Shown here one piece after another: positions 27,259 to 36,099 of a DNA stretch of 41,910 nucleotides. The DNA comes from Actinomycetes bacterium. GTDB taxonomy: Bacteria; Actinomycetota; Acidimicrobiia; Acidimicrobiales; Acidimicrobiaceae. The notes under the pieces are model-generated. The model worked only from the letters and a program-made list of their open reading frames with translations, did not search any database and was not told the origin of the DNA. The DNA is taken from the NCBI GenBank assembly GCA_021777475.1, contig JAJYDM010000011.1, positions 1 through 41,910 on the forward strand, in the 5' to 3' direction. Both the position numbers and the translations under genes were made by a program. Every line of letters starts with the position of its first letter. Position 1 is the stretch's first letter.

Positions 27259-28827
27259 ATGTCCTTTACAAAGGACCAGGAGTTAGGTTTTGAAGGTGGA
27301 CCTGGGAATGATCCCAGTGGCTCAGTGCAACCCAAATCTATATTCACAATTGTTCCGTCTGCCAACGCAGACTGGGTCGGTCGTGGGGATTCCCAAAGAC
27401 AGGATGGCCCCGCTGATTCGCCTGCAGAGGCATGTGGAGTATTCGGAATAAAGCTGGAAAACGCTTCGGTTTCCCATCTTACATTTGACGGACTGTATGC
27501 GCTTCAACATCGCGGACAGGAGTCGGCCGGAATAGCGGTCTCTGATGGCCAGGGCATAACAGTAGTCAAGAACATGGGCCTGGTCAGCAATGTTTTTGAT
27601 GAGCGGACTCTGCTTGCTCTTCCTGGTGGCATGGCCATTGGCCATACGCGTTACTCGACTACCGGAGCTTCCAACTGGAAGAATGCCCAGCCGGTTTTTA
27701 GGGCCATCGGAGAGACGGGATTTGCATTGGGCCACAATGGGAACCTGACCAATACTTCCGATCTGGTAGAAGAGGCCGGACTTCTTCCCGGTCTTGCCAT
27801 TTCAGACACTGATGCACTTGCCGAGCTCCTGTCAAGGCACTTTTCGAAAGATCCTGGTCCTGACAGTCTCAAGGATGCTCTTCTGGCGGTGCTTCCGATG
27901 CTGAAGGGGGCCTTTTCGCTGGTACTGATGGATCTGGCGAATCTGATTGCGGTCAGAGATCCCAACGGGTTTCGGCCACTTTGCCTAGGGCGCCTTGGCA
28001 CTGGATGGGTATTTGCCTCGGAGAGTCCGGCTCTGGATGTGATCGGAGCGAAATTTGTCCGAGAACTCGAGCCCGGGGAGATGGTTGTCGTTTCGGAAGG
28101 TGAACCAAAGAGCTACTTCCCATTCCCCCCCGATCGGGTGGATCCCAAGCTGTGCATCTTTGAATTTGTTTACTTTGCCCGTCCCGACTCGCGCCTGCTG
28201 GGCAGGGAAGTCCACGGCACGAGGAGGCGGATGGGCCAGTACCTTGCCTTGACTGCTCCCGTGGAGGCGGATATGGTCATGGGCGTTCCCGATTCTGGGG
28301 TGCCTGCCGCAGAAGGCTATGCTCTGCAGTCCCAGATCCCTTACGGCCAAGGGCTGGTCAAGAACCGTTATATAGGTAGGACCTTCATTACTCCAGATCC
28401 TACGCAGAGGGCAAACGGCGTTAGGCGAAAGCTCAATACCCTGACCGAGAATATCGTCGGCAAGAGGCTTGTGGTGGTGGATGATTCGATCGTTCGGGGA
28501 ACCACGACCAAGGCCATGGTTAAGCTTCTCAGGGAGGGTGGAGCTACGGAGGTCCATTTGAGGATTTCGTCCCCACCATACAAGTGGTCCTGCTTTTACG
28601 GCATTGACACTCCATCAAGGCCGGACCTTCTGGCCTCAACGCGCACTCTGGACGAGATCAGAGAGTATCTCAATGTCGATTCAATTGCCTACCTGGATCT
28701 AGCTGATCTTAGAAAGGCGATCGGTGCCGACAATGGGTTCTGTGATGCCTGTCTGACTGGCAACTATCCTGTCGAAGTTCCGGTAAGCATCCTTTCCGCG
28801 GCGGCTGTTGGCAATAGAGTCGACTGA
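27259..28827 (+). CDS. purF: Amidophosphoribosyltransferase
   Basis: PurF makes phosphoribosylamine, the committed step of purine synthesis. In the 522-residue frame 'EACGVFGI' (about 58-65) carries the Ntn-hydrolase Cys that is exposed after propeptide removal. It is followed by 'YALQHRGQESAGIAVSDG'. The phosphoribosyltransferase part has 'VVVDDSIVRGTTT' and 'GFCDACLTGNYP', the latter with two Cys of the Fe-S type. The listed ATG implies a 58-residue leader, longer than most actinobacterial PurF, so a later in-frame GTG may be the true start. The purM ATG follows the stop by one base. Confidence 0.95.
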   Translation: MSFTKDQELGFEGGPGNDPSGSVQPKSIFTIVPSANADWVGRGDSQRQDGPADSPAEACGVFGIKLENASVSHLTFDGLYALQHRGQESAGIAVSDGQGITVVKNMGLVSNVFDERTLLALPGGMAIGHTRYSTTGASNWKNAQPVFRAIGETGFALGHNGNLTNTSDLVEEAGLLPGLAISDTDALAELLSRHFSKDPGPDSLKDALLAVLPMLKGAFSLVLMDLANLIAVRDPNGFRPLCLGRLGTGWVFASESPALDVIGAKFVRELEPGEMVVVSEGEPKSYFPFPPDRVDPKLCIFEFVYFARPDSRLLGREVHGTRRRMGQYLALTAPVEADMVMGVPDSGVPAAEGYALQSQIPYGQGLVKNRYIGRTFITPDPTQRANGVRRKLNTLTENIVGKRLVVVDDSIVRGTTTKAMVKLLREGGATEVHLRISSPPYKWSCFYGIDTPSRPDLLASTRTLDEIREYLNVDSIAYLDLADLRKAIGADNGFCDACLTGNYPVEVPVSILSAAAVGNRVD

Positions 28828-28828
28828 T

Positions 28829-29893
28829 ATGGCGAATAATGCGGAAGAACCCTTGACCTACGCCTCTGCCGGTGTTGACATCGAGGCTGGGGAGACTGCA
28901 GTCTCAAAAATTCGATCAAAGGTCAAGGCCACATTCACCAAAGAGGTAGTGTCGGATATCGGTGGCTTTGCGGGAATGTTCGCACCAGATCTGTCGGGTT
29001 ACGCTGAACCAGTCTTCGTCTCATCGACAGATGGTGTAGGTACCAAAGCCATGGTGGCGACGATGGCCAATGTCTACGACACCGTAGGAATCGACCTTGT
29101 GGCAATGTGCGTGGATGACCTTGTCTGCACCGGTGCGCGCCCACTGTTTATGTTGGACTATGTCTCGATTGGCAAGCTCGATCCGGAGCAGATCGAGATG
29201 CTGGTGGGTGGCATCGCCGACGGGTGCGTCATGGCTGACACGGCTCTTGTTGGCGGTGAAATGGCTGAACATCCAGGCGCAATGGAACCAGGTGACTTCG
29301 ATTTGGCGGGATTTGCAGTGGGACTGGTTGACCGATCCAAGGTGTGGGGTGCTGATCGCGTGCGGGAGGGGCACAAACTTATCGGGCTGGCATCCCCGAA
29401 TCTTCGCTCTAACGGGTTTTCACTTGCCAGGGCTGCATTTTTTGGATCTCTGTCTGACGATGAAGTCAAGGCTGTGGGAGCAGGCCCGGCTTGGAACGGT
29501 TCAGCGAAGTCGCTTTTCGAAGTGCTCTTGGAGCCGTCGGTCGTTTACAGCCATGCGATCACCTCAATACCCGACAAGGAGTTTGTGGCCAGCTGCGCGC
29601 ACATTACGGGTGGTGGAATGCCGGGGAATCTTCCGAGATCGTTGCCAAAGGGTTTGAGCGCGATGATTGGCGCAGGCTCGTTCGAGATTCCACATATCTT
29701 CAAAGAGATTCAGAATCGCGGCGGAATCTCTGAAGAAGAGATGTTCCGTGTCTTCAACATGGGTGTAGGCATGGTATTGGTTGTTGACCCCGCTGGCGAG
29801 GTTGCCATCAGAAGCCATATCGAAAGTTGCGCGATACCCACCTATGCGCTGGGAACTGTAGTAGGCGGCGAGAGGGGTGTGATCTTTGTCTGA
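28829..29893 (+). CDS. purM: AIR synthetase
   Basis: PurM closes the imidazole ring to give aminoimidazole ribonucleotide. The protein opens 'LTYASAGVDIEAGE' and has 'STDGVGTKAMVA', 'DLVAMCVDDLVCTGARPLFMLDY', 'GGEMAEHPG' and 'HITGGGMPGNLPR', all in order. The frame is open to 28808, but the ATG at 28829, one base after the purF stop, is the sensible start (354 residues). Its end overlaps the open frame of pyrE. Confidence 0.96.
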   Translation: MANNAEEPLTYASAGVDIEAGETAVSKIRSKVKATFTKEVVSDIGGFAGMFAPDLSGYAEPVFVSSTDGVGTKAMVATMANVYDTVGIDLVAMCVDDLVCTGARPLFMLDYVSIGKLDPEQIEMLVGGIADGCVMADTALVGGEMAEHPGAMEPGDFDLAGFAVGLVDRSKVWGADRVREGHKLIGLASPNLRSNGFSLARAAFFGSLSDDEVKAVGAGPAWNGSAKSLFEVLLEPSVVYSHAITSIPDKEFVASCAHITGGGMPGNLPRSLPKGLSAMIGAGSFEIPHIFKEIQNRGGISEEEMFRVFNMGVGMVLVVDPAGEVAIRSHIESCAIPTYALGTVVGGERGVIFV

Positions 29894-29927
29894 GCATGTT
29901 GCGTACAGGTTGGAAGAGATACAGGCA

Positions 29928-30497
29928 ATGGATGACGACGTCCTGCTTGCCACACTGAAGGAGCATATCATCCAGCACTCGATTCTCACGGGTAGGTTTA
30001 TCCTCAAATCCGGTTTGGAGAGCAGGTGGTTCATCGATGCCAAGAAGACAGTTTGCTCCGCAGACGGCATGCTGCTGGTCGCGAATGCTATGTGCCGAGT
30101 GCTCCCAAGTGAAGCGACCGCCATCGGAGGGCTGACCATGGGCGCCGATCCTGTGGCGTTCTCGACCGCGGCGATCAGTGCCGCCCTTGGAAGGCCGCTT
30201 CGCAGTTTTTCCGTTAGGAAAGAGACAAAGGATCATGGAGGCGGGGGAAGAATTGCGGGCATGCTCATGGAAGGTGACAAAGTTGTCGTCACCGAAGACA
30301 CGGTAACCCGGGGGACTTCGATGTTGCAGGCCGTGACCGAGGTAAGAGATGCGGGGGCGGAGGTCATACTGGCCGTGGCACTTGTCGACAGAGGTGGTAG
30401 CGCCAAGCGGTTATTAGGAACGATGGAAGTCGAGTTCAGGGCTCTGTTCAACGCTCACGACCTTGGATTTGACTACGAAGGCGGCTTCACCTTCTGA
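29928..30497 (+). CDS. pyrE: Orotate phosphoribosyltransferase
   Basis: PyrE converts orotate and PRPP to OMP in pyrimidine synthesis. It has 'SGLESRWFIDAKKT', 'RKETKDHGGGGRIAG' (flexible loop with catalytic Lys) and the PRPP-binding 'VVVTEDTVTRGTSML'. A start at TTG 29886 inside purM is possible. The ATG at 29928 with GGAAGAG upstream fits relatives better (190 residues). Its placement after purFM ties pyrimidine and purine PRPP users together. It ends 12 bases before the convergent E1 gene. Confidence 0.9.
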   Translation: MDDDVLLATLKEHIIQHSILTGRFILKSGLESRWFIDAKKTVCSADGMLLVANAMCRVLPSEATAIGGLTMGADPVAFSTAAISAALGRPLRSFSVRKETKDHGGGGRIAGMLMEGDKVVVTEDTVTRGTSMLQAVTEVRDAGAEVILAVALVDRGGSAKRLLGTMEVEFRALFNAHDLGFDYEGGFTF

Positions 30498-30509
30498 TTG
30501 AAGGATGAG

Positions 30510-32654
30510 CTAAATCGCCAGTAGTTCCCTGGCCGCTTTGACTATTTCGTCGGTACCGATCATAAGTGCCTTTTCAATTGCCGAAGAGAATCCGAGCAGC
30601 GGAATATCAGGACTTGCGAGCCTTTTTACCGGAGCGTCCAGAGCCCAAAAGGCATGCTCTGAAATGAGGGCCGCAATCTCCGCGCCAGCTCCAAAGGAGA
30701 CGTTGTCTTCGTGGACGATTAGGACCCGTGAACACCTAGTGGCAGAGTCCAGAATTGTGGCGCGGTCAAGAGGAGAGATTGTTCTCAGATCCACCACTTC
30801 GATATCGGCCTCATCCTGCAGGGCTTCTGCTGCCGCGAGTGCGTAGTGGCGATGCAGACCGTAGGTGATGATTGTCAGGTCTTTCCCGGGCCTCACAATC
30901 TCGGCCTGTCCGATGGGCACCAGGTAGTCGGGCTCTGGAATCGGCCCGGAAATCAAACGATAAGCCTTCTTGTGCTCAAGAAACAGGACGGGGTCAGGAT
31001 CAAGATGAGCTGAGTTCAATAGCCCCACCATGTCTTTTGGTGTGCTTGGCACCACAACCTTGATCCCTGGAATGTGGGCAAATAGAGACTCTATCGCTTG
31101 GGAATGGTAAAGCGCGCCATGAACCCCACCGCCCCAAGGCGTCCGGATTATCATGGGCACATGCCAACCGCCATCCGATCGGTAGTAGGCCTTAGCGGCT
31201 TCGGAAACGATCTGATCGAAAGCAGAGTGTATAAAGTCAGCGAACTGAATCTCGACAATCGGATGCTTCCCCATGAATGCGAGACCAATTCCAAATCCTA
31301 CCAAACTGGATTCGGCCAGTGGGGTGTCCAGGACCCGATCCGGGTATTTGGCCCAAAGTCCCTCGGTCGCCTTGAAGACGCCTCCTTTACGGCCCACGTC
31401 TTCACCCAGGATGACAGATGACCCATCTGTCTCAAGGATGTGACCCAGGCTGTCTCTAAGTGCTGTGATCACGTTGCCAGTCTTCACCGCTTTGAAGTCT
31501 TGCTTTTGGTATTTGGCGGGAGAGGTGTTTTCGATCACTTTCGCGTAAACATTCGTCCCGACGGAATCCGGTGTCGGGTCGGGTACCTCCTGCGCAAGGG
31601 CGGCCTGGGTGTTTATCGCTTGTACAAGGCGGTCTTTGAGCTGCAGCAGTTCGAACTCCGACGCAACCCCGTGGGCAGTCAAATAGTCGGCGAACTTGAC
31701 AATCGGATCGGAAGCCTTGGCCGTCTCAACTTCTTCGCGGGAGCGGTAGCTCTGGTCGTCGTCGTCAGAGGTGTGGGGGCCGAAACGGTATGCGATAGCT
31801 TCGATGAATGTTGCTCCGCCTCCAGATCGGGCCTTGTCGACGGCATTCTTGACAGCCTTGTAGACCGCTAGAGGATTGTTTCCGTCGACCTGAATGCCTT
31901 CGATATCGTACGCCGCCGCTTTCTTGTAAAGCTCAGTCACCGCCGACTCCATGGCTAACGGAACTGAAATCGCGTAGCCGTTGTTCTCACATATGAAAAC
32001 AACTGGCAGGTCGTGTATCCCCGCGAAGTTGAGAGCCTCGTGGAAGTCGCCTTTGGAAGTGGCTCCATCTCCGAAATCACAAATGACAACCTCTTGAGAA
32101 CCGTCCAGCTTGAGACCGTAGGCGATCCCAGCTGCATGTGGCAGTTGCGTTGCAATTGGAGAAGATCCAGTGACGACCCGGACGCGTGGAAGTGACCAGT
32201 GGTTCGGCATCTGACGCCCTCCGGAGTTAGGATCTTCGGCTTTGGCGAAGATCCCCAGGAAAGCTTCATATGGAGTCATTCCAAGTCCCAATAGCAGGCC
32301 AAGGTCACGATAGTAAGGGAGAATCCAGTCTTCCCCCTGCTTGACGGCTTTTGAGATTCCGGCGTGGATCGCTTCATGGCCGGTGCTGGATATTGAAAAA
32401 GGTGCTTTGCCCATTCGGTTCAGGGTCCAGATCTTCTGGTCCAACAACCTGCTGGTGAGCATTATTTCGTACATGTCTCTGAGATCTCTGTCATCAAGGC
32501 CAAGATCTCTGTAATTACCCAATTCCGAAAGGTCGGTTATTGTTGTGGAATTATCGTTTGGACCCGATTGATTTCTTGTGTGGTTGCTCTCGTTACCCGG
32601 CTGCGGGATCAACTTTTTTCCCCGGTGTTTTCGAGACCATTTGAACAACGACAT
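30510..32654 (-). CDS. 2-oxoacid dehydrogenase E1, fused alpha-beta
   Basis: The 714-residue protein fuses the E1 alpha and beta subunits of a branched-chain 2-oxoacid or pyruvate dehydrogenase complex. A low-complexity basic N-terminus (1-45) is followed by the alpha part. It has 'YYRDLGLLLGLGM', 'SSPIATQLPHAAG' and the TPP motif 'GDGATSKGDFHEALNFAGIHDLPVVFICENN'. The beta part (about 385-714) has 'GEDVGRKGGVFKATEGL', 'ESSLVGFGIGLA' and 'TPWGGGVHG'. No E2 or E3 lies nearby, so the partner proteins are encoded elsewhere. Substrate is unknown; the alpha part looks closer to the branched-chain type. Confidence 0.9.
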   Translation of the reverse strand: MSLFKWSRKHRGKKLIPQPGNESNHTRNQSGPNDNSTTITDLSELGNYRDLGLDDRDLRDMYEIMLTSRLLDQKIWTLNRMGKAPFSISSTGHEAIHAGISKAVKQGEDWILPYYRDLGLLLGLGMTPYEAFLGIFAKAEDPNSGGRQMPNHWSLPRVRVVTGSSPIATQLPHAAGIAYGLKLDGSQEVVICDFGDGATSKGDFHEALNFAGIHDLPVVFICENNGYAISVPLAMESAVTELYKKAAAYDIEGIQVDGNNPLAVYKAVKNAVDKARSGGGATFIEAIAYRFGPHTSDDDDQSYRSREEVETAKASDPIVKFADYLTAHGVASEFELLQLKDRLVQAINTQAALAQEVPDPTPDSVGTNVYAKVIENTSPAKYQKQDFKAVKTGNVITALRDSLGHILETDGSSVILGEDVGRKGGVFKATEGLWAKYPDRVLDTPLAESSLVGFGIGLAFMGKHPIVEIQFADFIHSAFDQIVSEAAKAYYRSDGGWHVPMIIRTPWGGGVHGALYHSQAIESLFAHIPGIKVVVPSTPKDMVGLLNSAHLDPDPVLFLEHKKAYRLISGPIPEPDYLVPIGQAEIVRPGKDLTIITYGLHRHYALAAAEALQDEADIEVVDLRTISPLDRATILDSATRCSRVLIVHEDNVSFGAGAEIAALISEHAFWALDAPVKRLASPDIPLLGFSSAIEKALMIGTDEIVKAARELLAI

Positions 32655-32866
32655 TCCATAACCTTATGGGTTCGTAGCAATTCTCTCACTGATTATGCTA
32701 CCTCGCCTACCATTACCAAGAAATTCTGAGCCTTTTCGATCTATCCATTCAAGCAGCAGACTGTATAGACTTCTTAGAATAACCCAGAAGATTTTACATG
32801 TATAACTTTTATAGATAGGTAGCATCTGTCAAAGCTTTTGTGGCAGGTCGGCTAGGATCGGCGATT
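32655..32866. other. Divergent promoter region between E1 and malic enzyme
   Basis: About 210 bases with no gene. An AT-rich stretch around 32795-32818 (TTTTATAGATAG) could hold promoter elements for the malic enzyme. Confidence 0.3.
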
Positions 32867-34279
32867 ATGGCAACCCCAAACGTGTCTCATTCAGTGACAA
32901 TCAGAGCGGAGATTTCACACCGCCCAGGTGCTCTTGGACGCCTTACAACAGCAATTGGAGACGCTGGAGGCAACATTCTAGGCCTGGATCTGGTGGAGGT
33001 ATACACGGACCTCATTATTAGGGACATCACCATTTTAGCCACGGATGAAGATCACGTACTTAAGATTCGTGCGGCTTGTGAAGCTGTCGAAGGCGTTCAT
33101 ATCCGCAGTGTTCTCGACAGAGTCTTCAGGCTTCACCTTGGCGGGAAGATTGAAGTGCGGGGAAAAAATCCCATCAATAACAGGGATGACCTGTCGATGG
33201 CGTACACGCCCGGTGTCGCCCGCGTTTGTATGGAAATTGTTGACAGGCCGGTTCAGGTGCACACTTACACCATCAAGGCCAATACCGTCGCAATCGTAAG
33301 TGACGGAACAGCTGTTCTGGGACTTGGAAATATCGGTCCACATGCGGCAATGCCAGTTATGGAAGGCAAGGCCCAGCTTTTCAAGGAGTTTGCTGGAATC
33401 GACGGCTTCCCGATCTGCCTCAACGTCAACTCGACTGAAGAGCTGATCGAAACAATAGCCCGTCTCGAACCAACTTTTGGTGGAATCAATCTGGAGGATA
33501 TCGCGGCTCCCAGATGTTTTGAAGTCGAAGAGGCGCTGAGATCCAGGCTGGATATCCCAGTGTTTCATGACGATCAGCACGGTACAGCCGTGGTCGTCCT
33601 TGCTGCGCTCAGGAACGCCCTCAGAGTGGTGGATAAGAGGATGACCGATCTCAGGGTCGTCATAATGGGCGCAGGCGCCGCTGGCGTCGCCATTGCAAAG
33701 ATCCTGCTGAATGCTGGAGTGCCGGATGTCATCGTCGCCGATAGGCGAGGAGCGATATTTCTTGGCCGTGAAGGAGACAGTGGACCCAAGGCGTGGCTTG
33801 GTGAAAACACGAACCCTTACAAGGTGAAGGGTTCCGTTTCGGATGCAATGGTTGGAGCGGACGTTTTTGTGGGTGTTTCTGGTCCCGGATTGATAACCCG
33901 GCAGGATGTCATGGGGATGGGAAGCAAACCTATCGTGTTCGCACTTGCGAACCCGACTCCCGAGATTATGCCTGAGGAGATAGAAGGTATCGCAGCGGTC
34001 ATCGCAACGGGCAGGAGCGACTATCCCAATCAGATCAACAACGTATTGTGTTTTCCTGGAATATTTCGGGGTGCGCTGGACGCCGGGGCCATGGCTATCA
34101 CCGAGTCGATGAAGTTGGCTGCCGCCAACGCGATAGCGGCTGCGGTTCCCGAGGATGAGATCGTTCCAAGCTACATTGTTCCATCGGTCTTCAACAAGTC
34201 AGTTGTGTCGCTTGTGGCCAGTGCTGTGGCAGATGCCGCCAGGGCTGATGGAGTAATTCGACATTCCCCGAACGAGTAG
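32867..34279 (+). CDS. NAD(P)-dependent malic enzyme with N-terminal ACT domain
   Basis: This enzyme decarboxylates malate to pyruvate. Starting from the ATG at 32867 (a GTG at 32840 is the alternative) it has about 470 residues. An ACT domain comes first (about 8-85, 'ISHRPGALGRLTTAIGDAGGNI'), probably an amino-acid-binding regulatory fold. Then come 'MAYTPGVARVC', 'NTVAIVSDGTAVLGLGNIG' and the metal-binding 'FHDDQHGTAVVVLAAL'. A Rossmann motif 'GAGAAGVAIA' and 'NPTPEI' follow. The ACT fusion is known in several bacterial malic enzymes. It stands alone. Confidence 0.92.
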   Translation: MATPNVSHSVTIRAEISHRPGALGRLTTAIGDAGGNILGLDLVEVYTDLIIRDITILATDEDHVLKIRAACEAVEGVHIRSVLDRVFRLHLGGKIEVRGKNPINNRDDLSMAYTPGVARVCMEIVDRPVQVHTYTIKANTVAIVSDGTAVLGLGNIGPHAAMPVMEGKAQLFKEFAGIDGFPICLNVNSTEELIETIARLEPTFGGINLEDIAAPRCFEVEEALRSRLDIPVFHDDQHGTAVVVLAALRNALRVVDKRMTDLRVVIMGAGAAGVAIAKILLNAGVPDVIVADRRGAIFLGREGDSGPKAWLGENTNPYKVKGSVSDAMVGADVFVGVSGPGLITRQDVMGMGSKPIVFALANPTPEIMPEEIEGIAAVIATGRSDYPNQINNVLCFPGIFRGALDAGAMAITESMKLAAANAIAAAVPEDEIVPSYIVPSVFNKSVVSLVASAVADAARADGVIRHSPNE

Positions 34280-34498
34280 CTTTCTTCGCTTTTTCCGCGT
34301 TTCACGGTTCAGGCGATGCTATGGCTGCCGGAAAATGTTGGTCAAGCTGCTAAAATATTGATTTAACGTATTGCTGCACTGTGCAGCTATCTGTGATCGT
34401 CTTTTGTTCCGTTTAAACACTGCGGTTAAAGAGTCATCTTCGAGACGAACTCAGATCGCAGAAGTCGCTTTAGATAGCGCAAATGGAATAAGGAAATC
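34280..34498 (+). promoter_or_regulatory. Leader region of the DEAD-box helicase
   Basis: About 220 non-coding bases. GGAATAAGGAAATC upstream of the ATG gives a purine-rich ribosome-binding site. A long leader would fit the cold-regulated helicase class, but I see no named element. Confidence 0.35.
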
Positions 34499-35959
34499 AT
34501 GACAGTAAGTTTCGCGTCTCTTGGCGTCGATCATAGAATAATTGCGGGTCTGAACAGCCAGGGAATCACCGAACCACTACCAATTCAAGCAGTCACGTTG
34601 AAGGACGCTTTGCTTGGAAGAGATATCTGCGGCAAGGCCCAGACAGGGTCTGGCAAGACTCTGGCGTTTGGCATTGCGCTCCTCCAGCAGAATGAGCAAG
34701 GCCAACCAAAACATCCTAGGTCCTTAGTAATTGTACCTACCAGAGAACTCGCCGTTCAGGTGAGAGACGTTCTGGCCTCGGTTGCAGGGCCAAGGCAGGT
34801 TAGAGTTTCAGTTGCCTACGGCGGCGTGAGTATCGAGACGCAGATAAGGGCACTCAAGCGTGGCGTTGACATTTTGGTGGCAACTCCAGGACGTCTTATT
34901 GACCTTGTGAACCGTCGAGCTGTTTCACTATCGAGAATCACCTCGGTGGTGTTGGACGAAGCTGATCGAATGGCCGACATGGGATTCATGCCCCAGGTCG
35001 AGGAGATACTGAGTCAGACCTTCTCGGAGCGGCAGACCATGTTGTTCTCGGCCACTTTGGATGGGGATGTGGACCGATTGATCAAGCGGTATATGAATGA
35101 TCCGGTTCGCCATGAGGTTGTTTCCGAGACGGACAGTGCGCCAAAGATGACGCAGTACTTTGTGTCTGTTGACGACCGGGCAAAGGTTGAGGCGGTTGCC
35201 ACGATGGTCGCGGGTGCAGAAAGAGCGCTTGTCTTTGTAAAGACCAAGCGCGGCGCCGATGAAGTTGCTGACCACTTGGTGGAGTATGGAATCCGTGCCT
35301 CCGCCATGCATGGCGACTTGCGCCAGTCTGCACGAAATCGCGTTTTGGAGCGTTTTATCAAGGGTTCTGTAAAGGTGGTAGTGGCTACCGACGTTGCTGC
35401 GCGCGGATTGGATGTCAGCGGTTTAGATCTGGTCATCCATTTCGACCTACCTGAAGATCACAAGGCCTACATTCACCGTTCAGGGCGAACAGCACGAGGT
35501 GGAGCGGTCGGTGTTGTTGTGACTGTGCTTACACCTCGTCAGGGCGCAGAAGTGCAGGGGCTTCAGAAATCACTCGGAGTCACCGTCCCGATCTATTCAG
35601 TTGATCCCAGTGATTCGCGTTTGGGCTTGCTGGTAAAGGCTAGCCAGGCAAACGAGACCATTGAATTCGAAGACTTGCTTGAGATCCGTCCCAAGACGAT
35701 GTCTAAGGGCAGAGGCGGGTCGTCCGGTTATTCTAAGGGCGGCCGCGGATTTAGCCGTAGCGGCGCCGGTAGGTCATTCGGATCTGGTGAGCCGTCATTC
35801 CGTGGCAGTCGGAGCGGAGGCACATCACGTTCCGGGCAGGCATCGGAGGGCAACAGTCGTGAAAGGCGCGAGACCTTCGGCAACGCTGCCGAGTATGGAT
35901 CAGACTCGAGATTTAGAAGCACACATGTGAAGCCGCACAAGCGCAGCTACGCCCGCTAA
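34499..35959 (+). CDS. DEAD-box RNA helicase
   Basis: The 486-residue protein has the RecA-like core with the Q motif 'GITEPLPIQAVTL', Walker A 'AQTGSGKTLAF', 'PTRELAVQV' and 'VATPGRLIDL'. The DEAD box reads 'VLDEADRMADMGF', motif III 'LFSATLD' and motif VI 'HRSGRTARGG'. The C-terminal tail (about 405-486) is rich in Ser, Arg and Gly ('GRGGSSGYSKGGRGFSRSG'), an RGG-like RNA-binding tail. It resembles RhlE/CsdA-type helicases in ribosome biogenesis and cold adaptation. It ends before a strong terminator. Confidence 0.93.
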   Translation: MTVSFASLGVDHRIIAGLNSQGITEPLPIQAVTLKDALLGRDICGKAQTGSGKTLAFGIALLQQNEQGQPKHPRSLVIVPTRELAVQVRDVLASVAGPRQVRVSVAYGGVSIETQIRALKRGVDILVATPGRLIDLVNRRAVSLSRITSVVLDEADRMADMGFMPQVEEILSQTFSERQTMLFSATLDGDVDRLIKRYMNDPVRHEVVSETDSAPKMTQYFVSVDDRAKVEAVATMVAGAERALVFVKTKRGADEVADHLVEYGIRASAMHGDLRQSARNRVLERFIKGSVKVVVATDVAARGLDVSGLDLVIHFDLPEDHKAYIHRSGRTARGGAVGVVVTVLTPRQGAEVQGLQKSLGVTVPIYSVDPSDSRLGLLVKASQANETIEFEDLLEIRPKTMSKGRGGSSGYSKGGRGFSRSGAGRSFGSGEPSFRGSRSGGTSRSGQASEGNSRERRETFGNAAEYGSDSRFRSTHVKPHKRSYAR

Positions 35960-35971
35960 TTCTCATTAATC

Positions 35972-36018
35972 AAATCGACCGGGCAACGCGGCTCCGCCGC
36001 AATTAGCCCGGTCGATTT
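35972..36018. terminator. Bidirectional terminator
   Basis: A 13-bp perfect stem (35972-35984 with 36006-36018) contains an inner GCGG/CCGC hairpin. It lies 12 bases after the helicase stop and also serves the convergent formate dehydrogenase operon that ends at 36100. Confidence 0.85.
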
Positions 36019-36099
36019 AGTTAAAACTCGGATGCAGAGGTTGCGTTTCTGGGCTGCCTGTGGACTTTCAGGGGCCGAATGCCAAAGTGAAATCAGTAC

